The notes beneath the pieces are model-generated. The model did no database searches. It saw only the letters and a program-made list of their open reading frames with translations, and had not been told where the DNA came from. The position numbers and the translations under genes were made by a program. From positions 682,001 to 746,000 of the forward strand of contig CANNGL010000003.1 in assembly GCA_947504205.1 (NCBI GenBank): 64,000 bases of DNA, given 5' to 3'. The stretch comes from an uncultured Litoreibacter sp. GTDB lineage: Bacteria > Pseudomonadota > Alphaproteobacteria > Rhodobacterales > Rhodobacteraceae. Shown here piece by piece: positions 45,527-53,117 of this stretch; position 1 is the stretch's first letter, and each line of letters starts with the position of its first letter.

Positions 45527-47416
45527 ATGAAGCTTAAAACTATCGCTGCATTCGTCATTGCCGGTGTGGGATCGGTCGCTGGCGCTTATCTGACTGCTGG
45601 TTGGGTTGAAGCGCGGTCGGCTCAGGTCGTGCGATCCGAATTGATTGATGCGCAGCTTGATTGGGCCGAAGTGTCTACTCAAGGGCTGCAGGTCATACTC
45701 GAAGGCGAAGCACCGGACGAGGCGAAGCGGTTCTCAGCCGTCACAGCCGTGGGGCGTGTGGTGGATCCCGACCGGATCGTCGACCTGCTCGATGTTGCAG
45801 CGAGTGAGGCGATTGAAGCGCCCCGTTTCTCGGTTGAAATGTTGCGGAACGCATCAGGTATTTCACTGATTGGTCTGGTGCCTGCCGATGTGGGTGTCGA
45901 AGAGCTATCCTCGTCAGTTGGTGCGCTCGCAGATGCCAGCCAGATTACCAATCTTGTAGAAATAGCTGACTATCCCGTTCCGGAGGGCTGGAACTCGGCT
46001 GTGGGTTTTGCTGTCGCCGCGCTGGCAGATCTGCCGCGCTCAAAAATATCGGTGTCTGCAGATGCTGTTGATATCACTGCGATCAGCGATAGCCCGCAGG
46101 AAAAGCGTAGCATCGAGGCGGATCTTGCGCGCCGTGCGCCTGATAGTATTCGGCTCGCGCTGAATATCTCGGCACCACGTCCCGTGATCACTCCGTTTAC
46201 ATTGCGCATGACGTTGAGCGGTGAATCGGCCAAATTTGATGCCTGTTCTGCTGAAAATGCGGCCAGCAAGGCGCGTATCCTGCGGGCCGCGACGGCTGTC
46301 GGCGTTTCAGGCAAGGCACCTTGTGCTATCGGGCTTGGCGTGCCCAGCCCGCGATGGGCGGAAGCAGTCGAAACAGCGATTGCCGGTCTGAAAGAGATTG
46401 GTGGCGGCTCGCTGACTTTTTCTGATGCGGATGTCACCTTGGTCGCGCTCGATTCAACGCCGCAAGGGGTTTTTGACCGTGTTGTCGGCGAGTTGGATGC
46501 CAATTTGCCTGAAGCCTTCTCTCTTCATGCGGTTCTGCCAGAAAAGGTGGTTGTGGACGGCACCGGCGCGCCCGAAGTTGTGGAATTTGTCGCCACCCAC
46601 AGCCCCGAGGGTCTGGTTCAGTTGCGTGGACGGCTCACGAATGATGGTGTCGAAGAAATCGTAGGCAGTTTCGCGCGCGCGCAATTTGGCAGCGGAAATG
46701 TCTATCTGGCGACCCGCGACGATCCTGATCTGCCGTCGAACTGGCCGGTTCGGGTGCTCGCCGCCCTGGAGGCGCTGGGTGAGTTGGAGAACGGCAGCGT
46801 TGTCGTACAGGAAGATTACGTCGAGGTGCGCGGCGTCAGCGGGCGCAAGGATGCGTCCGATGAGATTTCCCGACTTCTCGCAGATAAGCTGGGCGAGTCG
46901 GAGAATTTCGAGCTTTCCATCCGCTATGACGAGCTGCTTGACCCGACCTTGAATATTCCGACGCCCGAAGAATGCGTGCTGAAGATCAACAAGATCCTCA
47001 ATGCCAACAAGATCGTCTTTGCGCCGTCCTCGGCCGAGATCCCCGAAGATGCCTCTGACACGATGGATCAGATTGCGGAGCTGGTTACCCTCTGCAAGCG
47101 TGCGAAGATGGAAATTGGCGGACATACCGACAGTCAGGGACGTGAGATCATGAATCTAGATCTCAGCCAGCAACGCGCCGATGCTGTTCTGGCGGCGCTA
47201 CAGGCGCGCCGGGTCCTCACCCGCAATCTGACTGCGAAAGGCTATGGTGAAACCGTACCGATTGCCGATAACAGTACGGAAGAGGGACGGGATGCGAACC
47301 GCAGGATCGAAGTGAAGCTTTTGACCGACCCTCAAACCGCTGAGACTGAGCCACAACCAGATGCAGAGACCGCCACGGATGATGGCGGCACAGGGGATCA
47401 AAGTGAACAGAACTGA
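45527..47416 (+). CDS. OmpA family protein with tandem periplasmic repeats
   Basis: Protein of 629 residues with an N-terminal anchor or signal (LKTIAAFVIAGVGSVAGAYL) and a C-terminal OmpA peptidoglycan-binding domain (KIVFAPSSAEIPEDASDTMD, EIGGHTDSQGREIMNLDLSQ, GYGETVPIADN). Between them three BON-like units of about 125 residues begin near residues 153, 276 and 405 with a Trp and an Ala-Leu helix (GWNSAVGFAVAALADLP, RWAEAVETAIAGLKEIG, NWPVRVLAALEALGELE). A Gln/Thr/Glu/Asp-rich tail ends the protein. It probably links the envelope to peptidoglycan. The ATG at 45527 is preferred because the signal starts there. Confidence 0.88.
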   Translation: MKLKTIAAFVIAGVGSVAGAYLTAGWVEARSAQVVRSELIDAQLDWAEVSTQGLQVILEGEAPDEAKRFSAVTAVGRVVDPDRIVDLLDVAASEAIEAPRFSVEMLRNASGISLIGLVPADVGVEELSSSVGALADASQITNLVEIADYPVPEGWNSAVGFAVAALADLPRSKISVSADAVDITAISDSPQEKRSIEADLARRAPDSIRLALNISAPRPVITPFTLRMTLSGESAKFDACSAENAASKARILRAATAVGVSGKAPCAIGLGVPSPRWAEAVETAIAGLKEIGGGSLTFSDADVTLVALDSTPQGVFDRVVGELDANLPEAFSLHAVLPEKVVVDGTGAPEVVEFVATHSPEGLVQLRGRLTNDGVEEIVGSFARAQFGSGNVYLATRDDPDLPSNWPVRVLAALEALGELENGSVVVQEDYVEVRGVSGRKDASDEISRLLADKLGESENFELSIRYDELLDPTLNIPTPEECVLKINKILNANKIVFAPSSAEIPEDASDTMDQIAELVTLCKRAKMEIGGHTDSQGREIMNLDLSQQRADAVLAALQARRVLTRNLTAKGYGETVPIADNSTEEGRDANRRIEVKLLTDPQTAETEPQPDAETATDDGGTGDQSEQN

Positions 47417-47729
47417 GTTCATCGTAGCGACGGCGATTGTGCTGTTTGTGGCCTTTGCCGTCGGGTTTGTGACCTGCTGGCTCATCCAACGGTTCTCGCG
47501 CGTCAGTACGGCAGATGTGGCTGAGCTCGACGATATGGCCAAAGCGCTGCATGACGCTGAAGAGACACGAGATCAGGCAATCACCTATCTGCAACAGCGC
47601 GAAGCGGAGCTGACCAACCAGTTGAGCCAGACAGAGGCAGAATTGCGCGCCGCGATGGATGGATTGCGCGATGCCCGGCATGAGGCTGAAGAGTTGCGCG
47701 GCTATATTGAGCGGTCAAACCAAGGCTGA
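47403..47729 (+). CDS. small membrane protein with coiled coil
   Basis: Unrecognised protein of 108 residues: one N-terminal membrane helix (IVATAIVLFVAFAVGFVTCW) followed by a heptad-rich coiled coil over the rest (EAELTNQLSQTEAELRAAMD). I prefer GTG at 47403 with GGGGA upstream, so it overlaps the end of the OmpA-family gene by 14 bases. The pairing suggests an envelope role; function unknown. Confidence 0.78.
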   Translation: MNRTEFIVATAIVLFVAFAVGFVTCWLIQRFSRVSTADVAELDDMAKALHDAEETRDQAITYLQQREAELTNQLSQTEAELRAAMDGLRDARHEAEELRGYIERSNQG

Positions 47730-47797
47730 CGGTCAGCCCGGTGTGGCGACCTGCTCATTCTCGGTATTTTTGAAACAGTGATAGACGCTTCGCAGTC

Positions 47798-48244
47798 TTA
47801 GTCCTGCCAGCGGGTCAGGGCGTCTTCGTCAATATCCTTGGCATCGACCCAAGACGCGCCCTCCCGGGTTACTTCTTTCTTCCAGAACGGTGCCCGTGAT
47901 TTCAGATAATCCATCAGAAATTGGGCGGCGTCGAATGCAGCCACCCGGTGGCGGGCCGCGGTGGCAACCATCATGATCTCTTCCTGCGCCTTCAGTCGGC
48001 CATGTCGGTGAATGATCAAGGCATCCTCCAGTGACCATCTGGTCATGGCATCGGTCGCAATCTGTTTCAGCGCCTTTTCGGTCATTCCGGGATAGCATTC
48101 GATTTCCATCGCCTGCAGTTCGCCGATGACGTCTCGGGTAATGCCTGTGAAGCTGACGGTCGCGCCGGAAGCTTTCAGCCCTTCGCTGAAGCGGTTCAGT
48201 TCAGCGCCCGGATCGAATCTTTCGGTTTGTACGACAACCCGCAT
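47798..48244 (-). CDS. moaE: molybdopterin synthase catalytic subunit
   Basis: Large subunit of molybdopterin synthase, 148 residues, converting precursor Z to molybdopterin using sulfur from MoaD. Motifs include GATVSFTGITRDVIGELQ, LEIECYPGM-like AMEIECYPGMTEKALKQI, HRHGRLKAQEEIMMVAT and the lysine segment APFWKKEVTREGASWVDA. It begins one base after the moaD stop. Confidence 0.95.
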   Translation of the reverse strand: MRVVVQTERFDPGAELNRFSEGLKASGATVSFTGITRDVIGELQAMEIECYPGMTEKALKQIATDAMTRWSLEDALIIHRHGRLKAQEEIMMVATAARHRVAAFDAAQFLMDYLKSRAPFWKKEVTREGASWVDAKDIDEDALTRWQD

Positions 48245-48493
48245 CTAGCCACCTGTCATCGGTGGAAAGAAGGCCACTTCCCGCGCGCCGGACAGCGGGG
48301 CGTCAAAATCGGTCAGGTCTTGGTCGACCGCGACGCGCATCGAGTTAAGGTCAGAGAAGGCCAGCGCATAGCGTTCCTCGCGGGACCGCAGCTCTTCGAC
48401 CAGTTCCATCACCGTGGAGGCTTTCGTGTCGACGGCTTCCTTCGGGACGCCAATGCGTTCCCGGACCCATGCGAAATAGAGGACATCAATCAT
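48245..48493 (-). CDS. moaD: molybdopterin synthase sulfur carrier subunit
   Basis: Ubiquitin-like sulfur carrier of 82 residues ending in the required double glycine (FFPPMTGG), whose C-terminus becomes a thiocarboxylate. The start at 48493 shares one base with the pgsA stop (TGATG); the track's longer frame is out-of-frame read of pgsA. Confidence 0.95.
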   Translation of the reverse strand: MIDVLYFAWVRERIGVPKEAVDTKASTVMELVEELRSREERYALAFSDLNSMRVAVDQDLTDFDAPLSGAREVAFFPPMTGG

Positions 48494-49158
48494 CAGGCTT
48501 CTTCTCGTAGATGGGGCATGGCTTTGCGCAGGTAGTCGCCCCCTGTGATCAAGGTAAGTAGGGCTGCGACCCAAAGGAGCAAAATCCCACCAAACCAACT
48601 GGCGTTCCATCCGGCGACTTTCCAACCCAGCCCAAGCGTGTCTTCTTCGTGACCGTCGATAATCGCCTCGATCAGGGCCGGGTCCATTCCAAAGGTTTCC
48701 ATACCGATGTAATGCTCGAACGCCCCGTTGGAAAAGAGCACGGCGATGGCGATCATCTGGGCTGTGGTTTTCCATTTCGCCAGTTGGGTGACTTTCAATG
48801 TGCCGGCGGTGTCGCCCAGAAACTCCCGCAGGCCGGATACAAAGACCTCGCGGAAGATGATCACAGTGGCGGGCAGCAAGATCCACGGGTTCATGCCGGA
48901 AAATCCGGTGATCACCAAAAGCGCGATCACGACCATAGCCTTGTCTGCAATAGGGTCGAGCATCGCTCCGAATTTCGATTCCTGTTTCCAGGTTCGGGCC
49001 AGATAGCCGTCAAACCAATCCGTTGCAGCGGCCGTCACGAACAACACCAACGCAAACCAATCTGCCCAAGGACGGGTAAAGTACAGGAACATGACAACCA
49101 CACCCGGGGCCGCCAAAAGACGCAAGAGCGTCAGGATATTGGGGATATTCCATGTCAT
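48493..49158 (-). CDS. pgsA: CDP-diacylglycerol-glycerol-3-phosphate 3-phosphatidyltransferase
   Basis: Membrane enzyme making phosphatidylglycerophosphate. The 221 residues carry the CDP-alcohol phosphotransferase signature in TDWFDGYLARTWKQESKFG followed by MLDPIADK. Start set at 49158 (MTWNIPNILTLLRLLAAPG), which matches the usual N-terminus; the track's 323-residue frame adds an implausible extension. Coupled to moaD and moaE downstream. Confidence 0.95.
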   Translation of the reverse strand: MTWNIPNILTLLRLLAAPGVVVMFLYFTRPWADWFALVLFVTAAATDWFDGYLARTWKQESKFGAMLDPIADKAMVVIALLVITGFSGMNPWILLPATVIIFREVFVSGLREFLGDTAGTLKVTQLAKWKTTAQMIAIAVLFSNGAFEHYIGMETFGMDPALIEAIIDGHEEDTLGLGWKVAGWNASWFGGILLLWVAALLTLITGGDYLRKAMPHLREEA

Positions 49159-49292
49159 GTGCTCAGGTGTATCGCAAGGCTTGCACGGGGGGAAGATGGC
49201 GCGACGCGTGCCTGCGCGCGACGCATTGGTGTCGGTTAAAGAAAAGACAGAAAGGCGATCCGTTGACCATCCTGATCTTGGGAGGCGGATCG

Positions 49293-50171
49293 ATGCTGGA
49301 AAGTTTGCAACTTCGGAACGGGCGGTTGGATACCGAGCTTCAGTCGCAATATTGGCGCGACGGATTTTTGTTTCCGTTGCCCGCCATATCGTCCGATGCC
49401 GCGCTGCGCGCGCACAAAGAGTTGGAGGGTATCGAGCACGACTGGCTTGATAATGGCCTGCCATTGCCGCTCAACACCTATAAACGCATCAACGCGCATG
49501 TGGTGATGCCCATGGTTGCCCGCGTGGCTCGCGATCCGAGCATTCTCGATGTGGTCGAAGGAATCCTGGGTCCTGACATAATGATCTTTTCAGGCGAGTT
49601 CTTTATCAAGGAGCCGCATACAACGCAGATCGTCTCGATGCATCAGGACCTGACCTATTGGGGCCTTGGGGCGATTGATGGCCTCGTGACGGCATGGATT
49701 CCCCTGTCGCCAGCGACGCGTGCATCAGGGTGCATGGATTTTGTCGCGGGGTCCCACAAAAACGAGATACTTGAGCACGAGGACACGTTTGATGCCAACA
49801 ACCTGCTCAGCCGCGGCCAGGAAGTGCAGGTTGATGTGCGCCCCGAAGACAAGGTGGCCATCGAGATACATCCCGGACAGATGAGCCTTCACCACGGGCT
49901 GACGATCCATGGTTCGGGTCCGAATACATCGGATGATCGGCGCATAGCTCTGGTGATCCGTTATATTCGCCCCGATATGGCACAACAGGTGGGCGACAAG
50001 GATTATGCCATGCTGGTGCGCGGTGAAGACCGTTTTGGCAATTTCACCCATGTTCCCGCACCAGGAACCAATTTCAGTGCGGAGGCGCTGGCGCTTTACG
50101 AAGAGATCCGCGTGGGTCAGGCCAAAGTGATGATGAAAGGCGCGAAGAAAACCACGGAAATGTATGGCTGA
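49293..50171 (+). CDS. phytanoyl-CoA dioxygenase (PhyH) family Fe(II)/2-oxoglutarate oxygenase
   Basis: Cytosolic oxygenase of 292 residues in the PhyH family, which hydroxylates a substrate using iron, oxygen and 2-oxoglutarate. The iron-binding HxD is in IVSMHQDLTYWG, the distal His in MSLHHGLTIHGSGPN, and the 2-oxoglutarate Arg region in DDRRIALVIRYI. GGAGG lies seven bases before the ATG at 49293; the track start would add 47 low-quality residues. No substrate can be assigned from sequence. A HD-domain oxygenase-like gene lies 2.2 kb downstream, which recalls PhnY/PhnZ phosphonate degradation. Confidence 0.87.
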   Translation: MLESLQLRNGRLDTELQSQYWRDGFLFPLPAISSDAALRAHKELEGIEHDWLDNGLPLPLNTYKRINAHVVMPMVARVARDPSILDVVEGILGPDIMIFSGEFFIKEPHTTQIVSMHQDLTYWGLGAIDGLVTAWIPLSPATRASGCMDFVAGSHKNEILEHEDTFDANNLLSRGQEVQVDVRPEDKVAIEIHPGQMSLHHGLTIHGSGPNTSDDRRIALVIRYIRPDMAQQVGDKDYAMLVRGEDRFGNFTHVPAPGTNFSAEALALYEEIRVGQAKVMMKGAKKTTEMYG

Positions 50172-50177
50172 TACCCA

Positions 50178-50195
50178 AGCCTCGGCAGCGAGGCT
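50178..50195 (+). terminator. hairpin after PhyH gene
   Basis: AGCCTCG and CGAGGCT form a perfect seven-base stem with a gcag loop, six bases after the PhyH stop. Only three T residues follow shortly after, so termination would be weak or factor-dependent. Confidence 0.4.
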
Positions 50196-50389
50196 GCGGT
50201 TTGAATTGAGAATGCCGCGGCGGCGTGATACATTTGGATATCAACCACGGAGATTTTATGGCCCGTTAATGCGGGGACGGTCAGTATCCCTCCCCAGTGA
50301 ACACGTCGCTGAGACCGCTCTGATTGGCCTCAAGCATATGTCACATTTGGCGCAGACATCTGTCTCGCCGGACCATGAAAGATAACTCC

Positions 50390-51451
50390 ATGACACGGGA
50401 CTATTCCCAATTTCTACCTCCTGTCGAGGCTCAGCATTCCACAGCTGTGGCACGTCTGACGTCTCTCGGCTGGCAACCTTTCTTCGCGCAGCAAACCAGT
50501 ATTGACGAGCTGACATCCACGCCGCCCGCGCGCGTGGTCACCGTACATCGCTCCGGGCTTCATGTACTTGGCGAAGATATGGATGTGCACCTCCCTCCAT
50601 CGGTCGAAGCAACCGTTGGGGATTGGTTGCTGATCGATGCCGATCATCCGCACAAATCACGGCTGTTGGACCGCAAAAGTCTGATCAAGCGACGCGCGCC
50701 GGGCCATGATCGCTCGGAGCAATTGATTGCAGCGAATATTGATACCGCGTTTATCACCACCTCTTGCAATTCAGACTTCAACGTCGCGCGGCTCGAGCGC
50801 TATATAGCGTTGGCGTTCGAGGCAGAGGTGACGCCTGTGATCGTGATCACCAAATCCGACCTCGCGGATCCCGCACCCTATGTCGAAAAAGCCAGCGCGA
50901 TTTCTGCCGCGGTGCAGGTGATCGCCGTTGACGCGAAGTCCGGCAATCCGCGCGACAGGCTCGCGCCATGGTGCAAGCCAGGTCAAACCGTTGCATTTCT
51001 CGGCTCGTCTGGGGTGGGGAAATCCACATTGGTGAATGCCTTGTCGGGTCACACCGAGATTGCAACGCAGTCCATTCGCGAAGACGACGCCAAAGGCCGC
51101 CATACCACAACACGCCGTGCGCTTTTTGTCATTCCGGGCGGATGCGCCGTGCTCGATACACCCGGCATGCGCGAATTGCAGCTGAGCGATGTGGCCGATG
51201 GTGTGGCCGAGCTTTTCGAGGATCTTACCGAGTTGTCGCATCGTTGTAAGTTCAACGATTGCGCACATGACACCGAACCTGGATGCGCGATCAAGAAAGC
51301 ATTGGAGACAGGCGATGTTGATCTGGCCCGCGTAACCCGTTGGAAAAAGCTCATGGCCGAGGATGCTTATAACTCCGCCTCGCTTGCGGAGCGCCGTGCC
51401 AAGGACAAGGCCTTTGGGAAAATGGTGCGCGAGATCACGAAAGGCAAATAA
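50390..51451 (+). CDS. rsgA: small ribosomal subunit biogenesis GTPase
   Basis: Circularly permuted GTPase that helps 30S subunit maturation, about 353 residues. An OB-fold N-terminus precedes the G domain with motifs in permuted order: ITKSDLAD, GSSGVGKSTLVNAL, KGRHTTTRRALF and DTPGMRELQL. The zinc finger follows as CKFNDCAHDTEPGCAI. The start could be ATG 50390 (MTRDYSQF) or ATG 50375; neither has a strong ribosome site. Confidence 0.94.
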   Translation: MTRDYSQFLPPVEAQHSTAVARLTSLGWQPFFAQQTSIDELTSTPPARVVTVHRSGLHVLGEDMDVHLPPSVEATVGDWLLIDADHPHKSRLLDRKSLIKRRAPGHDRSEQLIAANIDTAFITTSCNSDFNVARLERYIALAFEAEVTPVIVITKSDLADPAPYVEKASAISAAVQVIAVDAKSGNPRDRLAPWCKPGQTVAFLGSSGVGKSTLVNALSGHTEIATQSIREDDAKGRHTTTRRALFVIPGGCAVLDTPGMRELQLSDVADGVAELFEDLTELSHRCKFNDCAHDTEPGCAIKKALETGDVDLARVTRWKKLMAEDAYNSASLAERRAKDKAFGKMVREITKGK

Positions 51452-51461
51452 TACCGAACCT

Positions 51462-51495
51462 GCGGGGGATTGATCTCAAATGGTCAAACCCCCGC
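51462..51495 (+). terminator. strong hairpin after rsgA
   Basis: GCGGGGG pairs with CCCCCGC; after an A-A mismatch TTGATC pairs with GGTCAA, giving 13 base pairs around a six-base loop. It begins ten bases after the rsgA stop. No T tract follows, so the terminator function is uncertain, but it clearly separates rsgA from the next gene. Confidence 0.5.
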
Positions 51496-51558
51496 CATGA
51501 TACGGCCCCGTTCAGGGGCGAATATCGGGTATTCACGGTGTATTCGGTAAGGGTCGGT

Positions 51559-52320
51559 ATGGAAATCACGCTCGAGCAACGCCCCCTGTTTGTGGAGGTC
51601 GGGCATCACATTGCACGCGCCATGTGGCAGACCATCGGGCGTTCCGATCCGACCTACGAGACCGAAATGTATGACATGGCCATGTCTGTCTTTGAGCATG
51701 GCTGCGGTCTGATGCAGGATCTTGGTGTGTTCGAATGTACGACACCGGGATCATACAAATTCACCATGCCGCTTGAAAAGGTGCGCGCCTATCTCACAAC
51801 TCTGGAGCCGCAGAGCACCTATACCTTCGATGAGATGATCGGCAACTTCATCTGGGCGTGTTCGGAACATCAAACAGATATCTCGACTGAAAAAGACCCG
51901 TTCGAAGTCCCCGGCTACATGCAGGAGGCGATGTGGGCCTTCGTATCGTTGGGCTACGCCACCCGCGAACCCGCAGGCTTTCAATGGACGCCGCGCATGG
52001 CAACGATCATGATCGCGGAATATCTTTGGTCGAATGAGGGAGATAGCTACGCCACATTGGACAAGCAGCGCGATCTGGAATTTGCCCATCAGATTTGGAA
52101 AGCCGTTCCGATCTGGCGGCGCCACCTTTTGGCACGCTGGATCAAGGGCAAGAGCGAGATGGACGTGTTTTTGTACCTGTTCCGACGCTGGGACGGCAAA
52201 CGCATCCACCTCAAGGAGATCCCTGCGGCGAAGCGTGGCATGCTGCCGTCCGGATATCAGGTTGCAACGCGCGAGGTCGCTCAGAAGCTGATCGATATCA
52301 GGCGCTCCCATCCCTTCTGA
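51559..52320 (+). CDS. hypothetical protein (253 aa), rich in Trp and Met
   Basis: Unrecognised soluble protein of 253 residues, predicted mostly helical, with no signal peptide or membrane helix. Distinct segments include HHIARAMWQTIGRSDPTY, MIGNFIWACSEHQTDIS and FLYLFRRWDGKRIHLKEIPA. Trp, Met and Tyr are frequent. AAGGG lies five bases before the ATG at 51559, whereas the track's GTG at 51538 adds seven residues. It lies 71 bases ahead of the HD-domain gene on the same strand and may be co-transcribed with it. Confidence 0.78.
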   Translation: MEITLEQRPLFVEVGHHIARAMWQTIGRSDPTYETEMYDMAMSVFEHGCGLMQDLGVFECTTPGSYKFTMPLEKVRAYLTTLEPQSTYTFDEMIGNFIWACSEHQTDISTEKDPFEVPGYMQEAMWAFVSLGYATREPAGFQWTPRMATIMIAEYLWSNEGDSYATLDKQRDLEFAHQIWKAVPIWRRHLLARWIKGKSEMDVFLYLFRRWDGKRIHLKEIPAAKRGMLPSGYQVATREVAQKLIDIRRSHPF

Positions 52321-52391
52321 CGTTAGTTTTCTCTGGCAAAATGCACGCTCCTTGGGCAGGATTTCGACGGAAGCTGCAGGGAAGATGGGAA

Positions 52392-53000
52392 ATGGATCAA
52401 GTCAAATTCACCGCCATGAAAGACGGCGACAAGGAAGACTATGATTTCCTCCATCCGCTGGAGGTCGAATATGCCTCCGGCACTGCAGATCGTTTGCTTA
52501 AAGCGCTGGTAACGCTGGACGAAAGCATGAGCGGCTATCAGGTGACGCGGCTTGAACACTCCACCCAAAGCGCCACACGGGCTTATCGGGATGGGGCTGA
52601 TATCGACTGGGTCGTCTCGGCCTTGCTGCACGATATCGGGGATATCTTCGCGCCCTATAACCACGACGAATACGCAGCGACCATCCTCAAACCCTTCGTG
52701 CGGGAGCAATGCACATGGGTCGTCGAAAAGCATGGCGACTTTCAGATGCTCTATTACGGCCATCATGTGGGCGGCAATCAGCATAAGCGCGATGCCTATC
52801 AGGGGCACCCGTATTTCGACGATTGTGCAGAGTTCTGCGAGCGTTGGGATCAAAGCAGCTTTGATCCGGATTACGACAGCAAGCCCATCGAATTTTTTGC
52901 GCCCATGGTGCACGAGGTTTTCGCTCGAACGCCCTATGATCCAAAGGTGACGCGCCCCGGACAGCGTGAACCTCTCACCCGCCCGTCTCAGCCTGCTTAG
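52392..53000 (+). CDS. HD-domain protein, PhnZ/MIOX-like candidate oxygenase
   Basis: Protein of 202 residues with an HD domain. Candidate metal ligands are His56 (VTRLEHSTQSAT), His80-Asp81 (ALLHDIGD), a His in VVEKHGDFQMLYYGHH and Asp153 (ERWDQSSFDPDY). The layout and size resemble the diiron HD oxygenases PhnZ and TmpB more than HD phosphohydrolases. From memory, PhnZ has a Tyr and Glu ahead of the first ligand His; here those positions are Met and Tyr, so a different substrate is likely. The ATG at 52392 follows GGGAAGATGGGA; the track's longer frame runs inside the preceding gene. Confidence 0.8.
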   Translation: MDQVKFTAMKDGDKEDYDFLHPLEVEYASGTADRLLKALVTLDESMSGYQVTRLEHSTQSATRAYRDGADIDWVVSALLHDIGDIFAPYNHDEYAATILKPFVREQCTWVVEKHGDFQMLYYGHHVGGNQHKRDAYQGHPYFDDCAEFCERWDQSSFDPDYDSKPIEFFAPMVHEVFARTPYDPKVTRPGQREPLTRPSQPA

Positions 53001-53117
53001 GGTTAACGCGCGTCGCCCCGGCTTCTTTCTGCAAAAAATATGCAAATCCCACCATCGGGCCCGGGAGTGGCCTTTCCCTCTGCGCGCCCCTCCGGTATCT
53101 GAGGCGTCAAGCAAAGG

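Noticed and set aside
50164-50385. 73-residue ORF after the PhyH gene
   Set aside because: No recognisable domain, no ribosome site, and its first part contains the hairpin after the PhyH gene. Possible but not supportable.
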